Source of the DNA: Branchiostoma floridae
Taxonomy: Eukaryota > Chordata > Leptocardii > Amphioxiformes > Branchiostomatidae
Reading direction: 5' to 3'
Assembly (NCBI RefSeq): GCF_000003815.2
Contig: NC_049991.1
Coordinates: 8,642,630-8,706,629 of the forward strand
DNA: 64,000 bases
The position numbers and the translations under genes were made by a program. The stretch's first letter is position 1. Every line of letters begins with the position of its first letter. The notes below the pieces were generated by a model. The model searched no databases, was not told the DNA's origin, and was given only the letters and a program-made list of their open reading frames with translations. Below are positions 22,671-43,294 of this stretch, piece after piece.

Positions 22671-23042
22671 NNNNNNNNNNNNNNNNNNNNNNNNNNNNNN
22701 NNNNNNNNNNNNNNNNNNNNNNNNNNNNNNNNNNNNNNNNNNNNNNNNNNNNNNNNNNNNNNNNNNNNNNNNNNNNNNNNNNNNNNNNNNNNNNNNNNNN
22801 NNNNNNNNNNNNNNNNNNNNNNNNNNNNNNNNNNNNNNNNNNNNNNNNNNNNNNNNNNNNNNNNNNNNNNNNNNNNNNNNNNNNNNNNNNNNNNNNNNNN
22901 NNNNNNNNNNNNNNNNNNNNNNNNNNNNNNNNNNNNNNNNNNNNNNNNNNNNNNNNNNNNNNNNNNNNNNNNNNNNNNNNNNNNNNNNNNNNNNNNNNNN
23001 NNNNNNNNNNNNNNNNNNNNNNNNNNNNNNNNNNNNNNNNNN
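22671..23042. other. assembly gap (372 N)
   Basis: Run of N. Open frames crossing it are meaningless. Confidence 1.
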
Positions 23043-23740
23043 ATTTTACAATACTTGTATGATATATCTCATGTAGAAGTTGACTAGGCTGACAATTCAG
23101 AATACTGTACATATTCCTGCTTTAGGGCTGTCTAGAGGCCACTTGACTCGCTTATATTTAATCAATTACGACTGTTGTAAACTACAGCAGGCACAGGTAG
23201 ATTTCTTCTAAAGGATTTATCATAGAATCATCAGATGTTCTATGGTCGACAACACCGGCAACTCACCTAGTACTTCTACAAAACACATGGTTACCGTTGC
23301 GAATAGTTGCGCTGTAAAAACATAGACCGAGTGTCGCGCTGCGTGAAGGGCTTATCCGGCTGTAGTAGCTTGGCGTCAATTCAGTATCTTCTCAATCCTT
23401 CTAAGCATGCTTACCGTTTGGGCTGATTGTGGCTTACTATGTACTGCATGCTTCCGGATTGATATTGTGCCAGGTTTTACACGACTTTCCGTCCTGTCAC
23501 AATCGGAACTGAGACATAATCAGAAAATACCACATTGTGAGCTACCCAAAAAGCCCAACCTGTAAGCCAGCTAAGAAGTATATACCCAAGAACCTTTGTT
23601 CGACAGCACAGTCTTAAGTGTTCGACGAGGGAACATCTGCGATGCAATAGCCTGTAAAGCACCATGAATGATATGTTGACATCTCCGTCTCATAGGATAC
23701 AAACACTTTCTGCTGTTAGCGGACACGGGGCGCACAAAGT

Positions 23741-23860
23741 CACCTGACCAACCGACCAACCAACCAACCAACCAACCAACCAACCAACCAACCAACCAAC
23801 CAACCAACCAACCAACCAACCAACCAACCAACCAGCCAGCCAGCCAGCCAGCCAGTCAGC
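23741..23860. repeat. (CCAA)n then (CCAG)n microsatellite
   Basis: About 24 CCAA units are followed by five or six CCAG units, just before the start codon of the second LRR gene. The matching place in the first LRR gene has only aaccaactg, so the array grew after the duplication. Confidence 0.95.
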
Positions 23861-23879
23861 CACCCGTACATCTACGGAA

Positions 23880-24031
23880 ATGTTGTATTCTACATCTCAT
23901 CCTTTCCATCTAAAGACTATTAAAAAGATAAGTTACCTCATGTTCCTCTTCTTAAACATTATAGCTCCTTGTGAAGCTTTCAACATCCTTTGCTTCCCTA
24001 AGTGTTTAAAATTGTACATGTCGATGTGTTA
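23880..24031 (+). CDS. LRR paralogue 2, signal-peptide segment (cut by transposon)
   Basis: From ATG 23880 the frame encodes 50 residues matching paralogue 1, including the leader ([17 protein letters not shown]) and a Cys-containing N-cap ending at MSMC. The next codon is split after its second base by the element at 24032; in the assembled sequence this gives an immediate TAA. Joining base 24031 to 25101 keeps frame exactly. Confidence 0.75.
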
Positions 24032-25100
24032 ACGGGAGGTGCCCCAACACGGTACGCTTTTTCTTGCGCTCAAACTCATGGCGCCCCATCGCTAGTTGCC
24101 TGAGAGTGGTCAAATTTTGATGACTGAATTTTTTACTCATAGATTTGAACAACATACTTGAATAAGAAATGCATTCATGTGGTTCATGAACCTTTCGCGC
24201 TGCGTGTTACAAGCGGCAAACACTGAGAGACAATTTAGTGTATGTAACCTTCCAATTTTGTGCTACGCGGGACAGTGTGCCTAACTCGGTACGCTTTTTT
24301 TATATTTTGCTCTCTTCAGAAGTAAGTGGTAAATCTAAGTACACAGAAAAAAATTAATAATATGATATTTTAGCTTTCTTTTGACAGTAAAATCATGACT
24401 GTATGTACTTCTTGTCTCACATGAGGAAGGCTGTACCTAGAACAACCCAGCTCATGTTTTACGGGCAACGGGCTGAATGCACTGATTGTGAATGCCCGAC
24501 TAAAAAAAACATTACGAAAAAACGACACCGCCAACATCAACAAAACTCTGTTTGATTATATGAAAATATCATCTCTGTCAAGTCTTATTTTCATAGACAG
24601 CACGAATCATTTGTTACAGTCAAATAAATCTTTGGAGCGTTCTCTAGTCTGCCACCTTCACGGCCACACTCCCTTGGGAGTACAATGGTGGCAATGTTTA
24701 TGTCGCTTCCTTTTGGTTACTTTTCTACTCAACAAACATTTGAAGACCCATATTCATAGTGTTTTATGGAGCTTTATTTATGTGTATCATGGCAGTTGTG
24801 TGACTGCTTGGATGAGTTCGTATAGTTAGCGACACGAGCCGCCAATACGCAGAGGCCGGTGACCGCAGTGATTCAGCACTGTCAACATTACTGTTAGAAT
24901 TCTGCTCTTAAAAAAACATGAAGTAAATATGTTAAAGTATACTTGGAATGCAAATTAAAGCTGTGTGCATGGACTTGGTTTATTTACCGTTGTAATCAGC
25001 ATAGTCAGTGGCAACAAACACGGTGTACTTTTGGATAATAAGATCAGCAAAAAATCCGTACCGTCTTACGACGGGGACCGTCTTAGGGCGGCCCCCGTTA
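24030..25100. mobile_element. 1,067-bp TA-flanked DNA transposon inside LRR paralogue 2
   Basis: Body 24032-25098 is flanked by a TA duplication (24030-24031, 25099-25100). Termini read acgggaggtgccc and, inverted, acgggggccgccc, followed by aa.acggt on both sides. An internal copy of the left subterminal motif (cggtacgcttttt) recurs near 24290. The paralogue shows uninterrupted sequence at this point, which defines the empty site. The longest interior frame (24488-24829) resembles no transposase, so it is non-autonomous; TA targeting suggests a Tc1/mariner-like mobiliser. Confidence 0.85.
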
Positions 25101-26430
25101 CCAAGGAAGAATAGGAGTACGTGGTAGTGACTCGACATGCATCTTATGTGACGATGTAGATGTTAGCATCACCAATGTGAGTGATACTCAGTCTATACCT
25201 GCGGCCTGCCTGGATCAAACCCCTGCAGCTCTGGCCATAAGAGGCTATCCACTCGGTGATCTATCCGTCGAGAAATTGTCACCTCTAGACTTCTCTGTGG
25301 TTAAAGCACTAATTCTGGTACATGATCAGATCAAAAACATTGAGGAAAAGCTAATGACTAACTTCATTACTCTGATGACCTTGGCCCTGGACTGTAATAA
25401 ACTGGTACATGTCAAACGGAGCTGGTTCAGCGGTTTGACAAAGCTGCGCTTGTTGACCATGTCTAATAATGAAGTTGTAATCATAGATCCTGGCAGCTTT
25501 GTGGACCTAGTTTCTCTTAGACACCTGAACCTTGAAAACAACCTTTTAAAGCTTGTCAACCTTAAATGGTTCTCCGTGAAATACAATTCAGATGTATATG
25601 AGCTTTACCTGGGATCGAACCGTATTGAGAAGGTTCCTGCAAAGGCATTTCGAAAGCTGAGAAATCTCAATATCCTGAACATGACGGAAAATCCTTTGTG
25701 CTGTCTGAACAAGGACGCATTCTCCTTCGTAAAAGATCCACCAAAGCTTTATTTGAGCGGTGAAATGATGGTCACAACCATAAATGCAATTCCAAGTCCG
25801 CTGATATGGGATCTTCGTACTGACGTATTTACTAACAGAGGTAAACCTGTGAGACAGTTAATAAGGTTTGAGGTTCCATATATCCTCGTCTGTCTGGCTC
25901 ATGACGTTATTAGAAATACACAGTCCTTTGGGTACATGTTTGATGATTCCACATCCGTCCCTCGTCATACTTCATCATCAACATGTCCACATGGTATTAC
26001 TAGAATGATGATACAGCCACCCTTTGTTGCAATTGTCACAAACGGATCATTCCACAAACAGGTGTCTAACAATCCTCTGTGTAAGCGTGTATGGGACGAT
26101 AATCAAGGCGTAACCATCCCTTTACAGGGCGGACCGAGCCTCAAAGTAGTCTCCCTGGGTACGAATGAGATAGCCATTGTTAATGTTGCTTTTATGTTGT
26201 ACATCAAGAATCATATCAAAACAGGAAAAGAAAAGTACGAAAATAGCATATCTAGGCCAGACACAGTGAATGTGATCTGTATTCAGCTTACAGAACACGA
26301 CACGCATAAATCGTATTTCTGCGCTTCCCGGTTTCGCATTGATAGTCAAAATACATGCAAGGATGACAAGTTCGATGTGGACAAAACAAGCTCTTCAACA
26401 TCTCAAACAGAACTTACAAAACAAACAAGA
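25101..26430 (+). CDS. LRR paralogue 2, LRR ectodomain exon
   Basis: Open and in frame from 25101 through the LRR block to 26430. It encodes the N-cap (CILCDDVDVSITNV), LRRs (LTKLRLLTMSNNEV, LRHLNLENNLLKLV, VYELYLGSNRIEKVP, LRNLNILNMTENPL) and the downstream unknown domain (VTNGSFHKQVSNNPLCKRV). About 26285-26350 it has ~25 residues not in paralogue 1 (EHDTHKSYFCASRF). It then stops at 26434 unless spliced; a phase-0 junction AGA|gtctga at 26430 to ttcaag|CAT at 27599 would rejoin the tail. Together with 23880-24031 and 27599-28780 it would encode 887 residues. Confidence 0.78.
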
Positions 26431-26649
26431 GTCTGAAAACTCAAACCTGCTTGAAATATTTTGTTTTGTGATGGTGCGTATGGTGTGTTGTGGGTTTGAT
26501 ATGGTTTGACGTTTGGCAAAATTATTCCATCATTGTTCTTATATATCTACCTATGGTAAACGGTAAAATCCAAAACTACACCTTTCTGGTGACCTCTGAC
26601 CATTTCCTTTTTATTTCCTATTGTTACACCTGCACCTGGCACATATCCC

Positions 26650-27191
26650 TAAGGCCACAGCAAGTAAATTCTATGGATGACATCCTCTCCAGACTGCAAA
26701 AATAGTGCGATAGGGCGAAAAAAACAAGATGGGTGAAAAAAAACAAGATGGCTACATTTTCAAAAATAGGCTCCATAAAGTTGTGATGAGTGTTGTAAAA
26801 AGAATTAAAGGGACAAAACATGATATCAGAGCCAACAAGGCATTCATTCCTGTATTTAAGACATGTACTGGTGTGGTAAAAGTGACACTAGTGTGGTAGA
26901 CTGGCATCACCAACAAAGTTGGTAACCACACTCATAGCTTCCATATTGGTGTCACTTTTACAATTATCCAATAAGTTTCACTTCTACAACTACAGTCCTG
27001 GGTACCTCGCAAGTGTCACTTCTACAAGTACAATTATCAGGCTATAACACAATATATTTGCTCATTTTGGTACTTTATCGTCATGTTGACCATCCCTGCA
27101 GAAGAAAAAATTCTTGTTTTTTTTTCTGAAATCAGGCGAAAATTAATGCGCGCGCTGATGTCATCCATAACATTTACTTGCTGTGGCCTAA
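26650..27191. mobile_element. TIR element, copy 1
   Basis: Starts aaggccacagcaagtaaatt...atggatgaca and ends with the inverse (tttacttgctgtggcct). The interior has repeated gtgtcactt(c/t)tac motifs. A second copy lies at 46623-47137. Located within the interval separating the ectodomain and tail exons of LRR paralogue 2. No coding capacity. Confidence 0.85.
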
Positions 27192-27598
27192 TGTGTATAT
27201 AATGGTTCGTTCCATACAGAGGTGACAGGGATAGTCACAGTTACTCTTTCTACTAGTTGTGGATCTGTGCAGCCATCAGCTTCATATCCCTAATGTGTAT
27301 ATAGTGATTCACCCCGCACCAGCGGATGCCTAATTACCCAGCTGGCATGCTAGCTCTATCAGTTACTGTTACGGTATCAGTTACTGGGACCACCCTACTC
27401 CTGTCAAAAGGGGTGTAAATAATATTTTTTTTAAAAGAAACCACAAGATAACAGCAAACTTCTAATCTACTTAATAGCACAATAGGTCACACACTCTATC
27501 CCCATAGCAAAGGAAATCGCAATCCATTCAGAGGTTCTAAAAGTATAGGTCCGGAATCACAAAGATCCCTACCAGAAACAGTACATGCTTTTTTCAAG

Positions 27599-28780
27599 CA
27601 TGTAACAATCCCCATGTATACACCGACGTCCCAGACAACATCCGCCAGAAGCACCACTTTGTCCAAACCTAAGCCTATTGAAATGGAGACATGGCCATTC
27701 AATGTGGCCATGCCCGTTCTACTTGTTATGTTATGTATTCTGTTTCTCTCGTTGTCTGTATGCTTCGTATATGCGAAACGACGTCCAAACAATCATGGCG
27801 CAGAAGCCATCAGTAGTGACCACACAAGGGCAGTTCCGAATGTTTCTCTCCCCGGCATGGTTAGGTCAGGTTCCCTCCCTGACTTACGACGAACACACAG
27901 GGAGGTCCCAGTTGATGCAGTCTCCCGTAGGTCACTACCTGCTGATCTCCACTCTATCGAACCGACTTACTCTGAAATCCCAGATCATGTAGCAGCAGCA
28001 CAGCGGCCTCTCCCTGAAACCCCTCACACGTACTGGCAGATTCCAGACCACTTAGCATCAGCACAGCGACCCCTTCCTCCCATTCCTTGCACATACGATG
28101 AGATTCCAGATCACTTTGTAGACCAGATAAGAAGGCATTCCCTCCCTGCAATATCACAAACGGATGAAGTCGTCAACAATACCTCATGTATGTCAGAGTC
28201 AGCTGCTCTGCACTCTAGCGAATCTACTTATTGCTACATCTCGGATGACGATGATGATGATGACAACATCATTGATAATGATAAAGATAACGATGATGAT
28301 ATCGATGGGCCCATACTCCCCTACGCTGCTGTTGCAAAGCCATTGCTTATTGAAGCCACGAAGGTTGGGGAAAATTCACAGACCTATACACAAAACTCTG
28401 CACCTGTATGTCAGAGTGATAGGTCTAGAGAGGTCGGGGAAAATTTACAGACCTATACACAAAACTCTGCACCTGCATGTCAGAGTGATAGGTCTAGAGA
28501 GGTCGGGGAAAATTTACAGACCTATACACAAAACTCTGCACCCGCCTGTCAGAGTGATAGGTCTACAGAGGGGAGACACGTCGTTGCCTATGGGTTAGAA
28601 AGAAAGACACATCCTGTCACTTTTTATGAAGATTGTCACTGTGCCCAAGCTGAAAGAGCAAATGTAGCGAGTAGAATCATTTTTGAGGACGATGCTGCCG
28701 CCCAAGGTGACAGAACATGCGTTAATAAAGCGTATGCATCTGGAGCTCTGGCCGTGGAAGATTTCATGAGAGGGACTTAG
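27599..28780 (+). CDS. LRR paralogue 2, transmembrane and cytoplasmic tail exon
   Basis: Follows a cttttttcaag acceptor in phase 0 and runs 393 codons plus stop. It encodes the Thr-rich stalk, a TM helix (VAMPVLLVMLCILFLSL) ending KRR, YSEI/YWQI/YDEI motifs with Pro-rich linkers as in paralogue 1, YCYI, an acidic run of mostly Asp (28240-28310), three 23-residue repeats (28364-28570) and a terminal region lacking known domains. The reading frame continues where paralogue 1 has its frameshift, so this long tail is probably ancestral. Upstream joining by an intron is inferred from phase and homology; the gtctga donor is weak. Confidence 0.75.
   Translation, partial: HVTIPMYTPTSQTTSARSTTLSKPKPIEMETWPFNVAMPVLLVMLCILFLSLSVCFVYAKRRPNNHGAEAISSDHTRAVPNVSLPGMVRSGSLPDLRRTHREVPVDAVSRRSLPADLHSIEPTYSEIPDHVAAAQRPLPETPHTYWQIPDHLASAQRPLPPIPCTYDEIPDHFVDQIRRHSLPAISQTDEVVNNTSCMSESAALHSSESTYCYISDDDDDDDNIIDNDKDNDDDIDGPILPYAAVAKPLLIEATKVGENSQTYTQNSAPVCQSDRSREVGENLQTYTQNSAPACQSDRSREVGENLQTYTQNSAPACQSDRSTEGRHVVAYGLERKTHPVTFYEDCHCAQAERANVASRIIFEDDAAAQGDRTCVNKAYASGALAVEDFMRGT
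28364..28570 (+). repeat. three 69-bp in-frame coding repeats
   Basis: Units begin at 28364, 28433 and 28502, exactly 69 bp apart, each encoding 23 residues (VGEN.QTYTQNSAP.CQSD). Copies two and three are almost identical, so expansion is recent; each carries one Tyr and one Cys. Confidence 0.95.
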
Positions 28781-28785
28781 GATTA

Positions 28786-28970
28786 GGTCACATTTCACAT
28801 TCCCAGCCGGGATGTTTTAAGAAACGAAAAATTGCATTGTATCCCTAGAAATATACAAAAATCCTGCTCATGAATCTTATTTTGACATTTTGTGTATTTT
28901 TACGCATTTTATATCATTCTTTTCGATCCCGAAAGCTACCCGGCCGGGCCTCGGTTTGGAAATGTGACCC
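28786..28970. mobile_element. small TIR element just after the LRR paralogue 2 stop
   Basis: Begins ggtcacatttcacattccc and ends with the inverse pattern ggtttggaaatgtgaccc; both ends carry a gccggg motif. A fragment with the same end (accgggcatcggtttggaaatgtg) lies at 36079-36102 in a lipoxygenase intron. It would form part of the 3'UTR. Confidence 0.7.
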
Positions 28971-28989
28971 AAGCCTTAGAAAAGCACCG

Positions 28990-29487
28990 CGCAGAGTCAT
29001 GGTGACCATACTAGCTATCTCCTACTGCCCATGGGGGTATTAAGGTAGAGAATAAGATACAAACCACACATAGCCAACGTAACGTGGGTACCTAAACCTA
29101 AAAACCCGGTCAGTACGTAAGAGGAAGGCAGCAGAAAGAACGACTGCCAAAATGTGGCCAAAATGTTGAGGGATGAAACAGTTTGGCAGGCCGCAGCTGC
29201 AGGCTGAGTGAACAGAGTTAGGGCCTTCAGAAATGTAAATTGTAAATAGTTATGTAAATACTTATTGTGCATTCAATGTTATCAACACTATTCCATGACA
29301 ATAATATTGTTTTTTTTTACTGTAGGAGATATTAATTGATCTGTCATATTGTTTGTACATTTAGTACTTTGAATTTCGATAAGTTTCACTCTAAGTATGA
29401 TAGAAGTGTATGTAAATATAACCATCATGTATTTGGTAAATGCGACGTATGCTCGTATTTGTATACATGCTTGTTGGTGTTATACGT
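28990..29487. other. intergenic, no gene recognised
   Basis: No exon or repeat structure seen. Confidence 0.4.
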
Positions 29488-29665
29488 ACGTGATTCACGT
29501 GTGGCCGGCACGTGCCGCTAGTAAAAGTAGAATAATACAATGCTAGAAACGTTCCCGGCCACGTGTGCATTACGTGCTGGTATAGCTTGGGAGCCAGGCA
29601 CGTTTCTAGCGTTGTGTTATTCTACTTTTATCAGCGGCACGTGCCCAACCACGCGTGAATCACGT
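29488..29665. mobile_element. 178-bp palindromic element rich in CACGTG
   Basis: Arms of about 70 bp are near-perfect inverse copies: outer acgtgattcacg, then ggcacgtgccgct, aaaagtagaata and gctagaaacg. Five CACGTG hexamers, the core bHLH E-box, fall in 180 bp. Hairpin-forming MITE is the best reading. Confidence 0.82.
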
Positions 29666-29669
29666 GCTC

Positions 29670-30840
29670 TCACCACGAAATGCCCGCGCGGCCACGCATG
29701 ACGCCAATGCGCTGGCTGCTACATGAATATATTGTACAATGCATTTCCCCAACTGTTACATTAGCGTTGTGTTATGTATACATGTAGAACAACTTGAAGT
29801 ATTGTTACGAGGAATGAATCAATAGTGATGGTAATGGCTATTGCTTTGGAAAGTAATAATCTTACCAATGTTTCTTACTTGTATTCATTGTAAAAACTGT
29901 ATACTTAATAAATGTTTTACCTTTGTTGCACTTTCCATACTAATGAGTAGCTGATCAAAGAAAGTATATATACATACATAATTTATAAGTTATACATATA
30001 CATACAAATGATAACTCAAAAGACGTATGATACCGCACACACGTTTATTTGCCACCTGCAAGCCGGTATACATAAATGAATATTGATATCGCATTGTTGA
30101 CATGGTAGACGTGTAACTGTGGTGTAAATATTGTTTTTCCCTAAATAACACGAAAACAACAATTGAATAGATTCATCAACTACATGCACTGGTGCTCCCA
30201 CATAATCTACCTGCCCTTATGTCTTAGAGCCCAACTAATTATTGAAATATGACAGTTCTTTATATCTGCCTTGGGTAGTTATCATGATACTCCACAGCCT
30301 AATAGCTTATGCCATTGTGCTAATGTTACCCACAAGTACACCCTTAATGCAGATTCAAATTACTCTTTTAATGTTGCAAATTGCACTCTCAAAAGATGGT
30401 AGTTGTTCGTGACAATAGTATCATCATTTGCTATGGTTACAAATACACCTACTCTCTATTCAATATCATGAACATCCCAATTTCAACTATTTGAAAGATA
30501 ATATCCACCAGTTCGTATGCAAAATATTACCAATTATAAAACACCCTTTATTGCAAACTACGCAGCCTCACTGTAAGTAAAAGATTGTCGTAAATGATAT
30601 AGTTACCAAACTGCAGTGTTATTCCATGGGTGTCTAATGGACATATTAAACATTGTCGTCCAGTGAAATGACACAATGTTAGGTTGATGGTACACTACGT
30701 TTATCACCCTTGCTCTTAAGTAGATTGGTTTTGCTAGGATTATATATTTGGCGCCCTTTGGCTTGCTTACAACACCTACATGCATGTAGATTTTTTAGCC
30801 TTTTACGCCATGTTTCAAACTGTTGTTGGAAACTGAGCAG
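29670..30840. other. 3' flank of the lipoxygenase gene
   Basis: No coding signal. On the minus strand, candidate AATAAA signals (tttatt on the plus strand) occur near 30545 and 30045, either of which could end the lipoxygenase mRNA. Confidence 0.4.
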
Positions 30841-39813
<8,973 letters not shown>

Positions 39814-40186
39814 TTTCTGTACATAAATGAAAACGTTCATCAACACCAAGTAACGTTAAATATTTTGTGTTGCCGAGTCAACCGGTGTAATCATCCAAAG
39901 GATGGCATGTACATGGTGCGATCATCGTACGATCGCTAACTTATGTATAACTAGAAAGGCCGACATTTGCTTGAGAGCAAATACAGCATATTTCAGCCAT
40001 ACCCCTTCCCACGCAACATTGGACTGTTCCAAATCACCCCTGCGCAAAAATGAAACATCTTAGCAGTACATTGTCCCCCAAAGTGGACTAGTATTGTGAA
40101 TTGACTCCAGGTCAAAACAGAGCTTGCTTCTATTTTTCAGAAAATGACAATAATCACACCTTCCATTCAGAAAATTTTTATCATGA

Positions 40187-40233
40187 CTGAAAATTGTTGA
40201 ATGACTTCATGTAATGTCATTAACAATTTTCAG
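40187..40233. repeat. short perfect-stem hairpin
   Basis: ctgaaaattgttgaatgac is followed after ten bases by its inverse (one-base bulge). An isolated ~18-bp stem upstream of the lipoxygenase gene; could be a relic MITE or a structured RNA, with no evidence for transcription. Confidence 0.7.
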
Positions 40234-40674
40234 TACGATAACTAGGTGTAAGTATAAAAAAGTATAAGCTCCTTGTGATGTGGGTACATTTATTATTGGC
40301 AGTGAACTTTTTTTTATTCAAGTAGGGCATACGATTTAATAATTATTAAGCAGGTACAGGTACTGTGTAGTAGGAGCGTTTGTTTTCTTCAAGCTGTAAA
40401 ACTGTTAAACTGTTTTGTTTTCTATGCAATCAGCCATCGAGCCTAATCTTATTTTAGTGTAACAACCTTCTAACAGACCCGGAAGATACGACTGAACCTT
40501 GTTCGAGGATTTCTTTTCGGAGGTCAGTCTGTTCATACCCTGGCGCTGAGAGTGTTTTATTGGGCTGAAACTCTGGTAGTTTAAAGTTACTTACAATTTG
40601 AATGTTCAAAGTTTATGTCAAACAACAACAGCACTAGAAACACCTACTATTTTGCTCTGGAGAAAATACAACAC

Positions 40675-40857
40675 NNNNNNNNNNNNNNNNNNNNNNNNNN
40701 NNNNNNNNNNNNNNNNNNNNNNNNNNNNNNNNNNNNNNNNNNNNNNNNNNNNNNNNNNNNNNNNNNNNNNNNNNNNNNNNNNNNNNNNNNNNNNNNNNNN
40801 NNNNNNNNNNNNNNNNNNNNNNNNNNNNNNNNNNNNNNNNNNNNNNNNNNNNNNNNN
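40675..40857. other. assembly gap (183 N)
   Basis: Run of N. Confidence 1.
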
Positions 40858-41345
40858 TGAAGAGAAATATTGAAAATAATCATTCTCGCCACTGTCTAAC
40901 TTATGATTACGTATCAAAACTAAAAGCAAACTGTCTAACTAACGCACCTTTCGCCGACTTCATCAAAGGGCCGACGGCTATCAATCAAACACGGCTGTTG
41001 ATTATACCGAGGAGCTTTTATCTCCTTGTTGCAAGTTAGGAATTTACGTGTTTGTAAGCATAAGTCCGTGAGATTTCTGAAACAACAACAGTTCCGTGAT
41101 AAATGGAACCTTCTAAAAACGTACGGAGCTAACAGCGCAGCGAAAATACCATCGCTAGCGTTTCAACTTCGGATGGCAAACCGGACAAAAGTTATAAATA
41201 CTGTTGAACTCAGTAACGTTAAAGTTTGTTTTTAGTTGCCTTTGACGGTTTGACCTGAAATGCTGTTACGCTAAACTCTTGAAGAGAAGTTAAGTGACTG
41301 CTGCGATTATCACAGAAATGCCCCTTAAAACTGATACAATAAGCC
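40858..41345. other. no gene recognised
   Basis: No exon or repeat structure supported here. Confidence 0.4.
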
Positions 41346-41550
41346 TTCTGAATAGCCTAAAGTGCAAGAGCTTCAGGCGGGCTTCGCCCCCCTGGGACCC
41401 CCAACGGGGCTCTGCCCCTGGACCCTGCCGGGCCGGGGCCTTCGGCGTTCTTCGGCGGCCCCCGGACCCCTGCGCCGACGCTGTAAAAAAATTCTGGCGG
41501 GAACACTGCAGTATATACGGAATAGTGAGGCCCCGCTTATGAATATTAAT
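41346..41550. repeat. GC-rich hairpin-studded segment
   Basis: An abrupt GC-rich island carries consecutive small stem-loops (gggcttcgccc, ggggctctgcccc, gccgggccgg). An 82-codon frame crosses it but is biased by the repeats. Consistent with a fragment of a dispersed element rather than a gene. Confidence 0.5.
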
Positions 41551-42025
41551 TAGCCTTCGCCCTCCTCGCGCACAGGTGTGGGCTCTGTGCGGGGTCACGG
41601 AAGGTCACGTTAGGAGGCCAAAAGAAAACAAATTTCCCCTCAAAAAAGTGCCAAAATTAATCATTTTAAAGTAGTTTATGTCCAAACCTTTACTTGAATC
41701 ATTTTACCAAATATCCAATGCCTATCTATACCAAATTATTTCAGGTCATTTAATTGTAATACCAGGGTACAGGGGGGCAAAAGATACCGTTTTGGTCAAA
41801 AAATGACTTTTAAACCTCAATAAAACCATTTTAGAGGCAGATATGAAAAAAAAAATAAAAAAAAATATCTGGGGGTATTAGCCCACTCTACGTTTATGCC
41901 AAATTTCAAGTTATTCGGTTTAGGAACGACGGAGATAACGTGTTTTGAAGATTTGACAGCAGAAAGAAAAAAAACATTACGAATACAATATATTTCACCA
42001 TACCTATGGTATGGCTGAAATATAA
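41551..42025. other. no gene recognised
   Basis: AT-rich, low-complexity patches (A-runs at 41846-41870); nothing else seen. Confidence 0.4.
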
Positions 42026-42028
42026 TTA

Positions 42029-42931
42029 TTACCTTCGCCAAGAAGGTTAACGTTATGTTTTGGGTAGCGTGTGTATGTTTGTATGTCTGTAGAAGACCAG
42101 CATAACTCAAGAACGCCTAGATGGATTGTATTCAGTATGTGGGTAGGTCTTGTTGAGACCTAAAAACGATTAGATTTTGGGTCCCCTAGTGGCCAGTTAC
42201 GGTACTGCAGCGGAACTTCCAGTTTTGATATTTGGAGTTCTAAACATGCTGCGGCTATGATTTTCAAGTGGTGGATAGCTCTTGATGCTGAGAGTAAGTG
42301 GTATAGGTTTGGGCCCCCTGCCGGCTTGTTTTGGAACTGAAGGCCAGGTTTAGTGTCAGATTTTGAAAGGGAATAACTCAAGAAGGAGTTTACGGATTGT
42401 CATGATTTTTGGTGTATATATAGCTTAAGTGATGCTCCATATAATTAAGTATTAATTATGCAAATCGGAGTCTAATTTGCATAATTTATTAGGAAATAGT
42501 CTAAACACGCTCAGTTCTATTATGGGACCATTGCAACATGTGACATTTGTAACTGAGAAAGAGAAGAATATTGATATAATTGATAGATATGTCATGTAAA
42601 ATAAAGACCTAATTTGCATAATCAATGAGGAAATGCTATAATGTCACTGGGCAGATGACGGGAATTTTTACTTGTGGCATTTGGAAGTTATGTACAGGTG
42701 AACATTGTTGAACATTGATTATGCAAAATTTCATTTGCATAGATTATCAGAAAATGCAATAAAAAACTTTTTAAACATAGATTGTGTATGCCTGTTGTTT
42801 GGTGGAGAAGATGATCAAGTAATATAATTTATGCAAATGAGAACCTTATTTGCATAATTAATGACAAACACAATTAGTACAGCAGTTGTAAAGGGTTGGC
42901 AAAGGTATGGGGTGGTGGAACACTAGTTACG
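42029..42931 (+). mobile_element. dispersed element, long copy (hairpin start, ...CTAGTT end)
   Basis: Begins with the hairpin accttcgccaagaaggt and ends aacactagtt. Shares with 54592-55150 the blocks aactcaagaacg, ttttgggtcccctag, gtttgggccccct, taactcaagaagg and taattatgcaaat. This copy has extra ttgcataatta-type repeats (42470-42860). No coding capacity seen. The family assignment is uncertain; a CTAG end would suit a Helitron, but the 5' end does not. Confidence 0.75.
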
Positions 42932-43294
42932 ACATTACATGTGTCCTGTGAGGTTCAACTGTCTTAGATACTTGTCGGTGGTTGGTTCTACCACAGCCTG
43001 ACCTTGAAAATCCCCTGGCATCAAAACTGTACGACTACATCGCACGAAATCGTATAGAAAAACTATATCGCAAAGCCAGGGAGGAAACCTAAAGTCAGAT
43101 TTCCCTGCTTTATCCTGGCACCAAAAGACCCCAAAAGCGTCTGGTGGAAATGGAATGTGGTCGCACTTGTGATCGTACGGCGGTAGACATATACATGAAT
43201 GATTCATGATCTCTATGAGGGAGTGGCACTTGAGGAATACTCCACTTGCAGTCAAAACTCGTAAGTTTTAGTTATAAGCAATGATAGGCAAAAT

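Noticed and set aside
22591..23112. Frames crossing runs of N (also at 40598-40929, 43653-43967 and 58027-58510)
   Set aside because: They exist only because the unknown bases contain no called stops.
24488..24829. 113-codon frame inside the TA-flanked transposon, possible transposase
   Set aside because: No DDE, helix-turn-helix or other transposase motif could be seen; the element looks non-autonomous.
41294..41598. Overlapping plus and minus frames in a GC-rich island as a gene
   Set aside because: The frames are driven by serial GC-rich hairpins and overlap antisense to each other; a repeat fragment is more likely.
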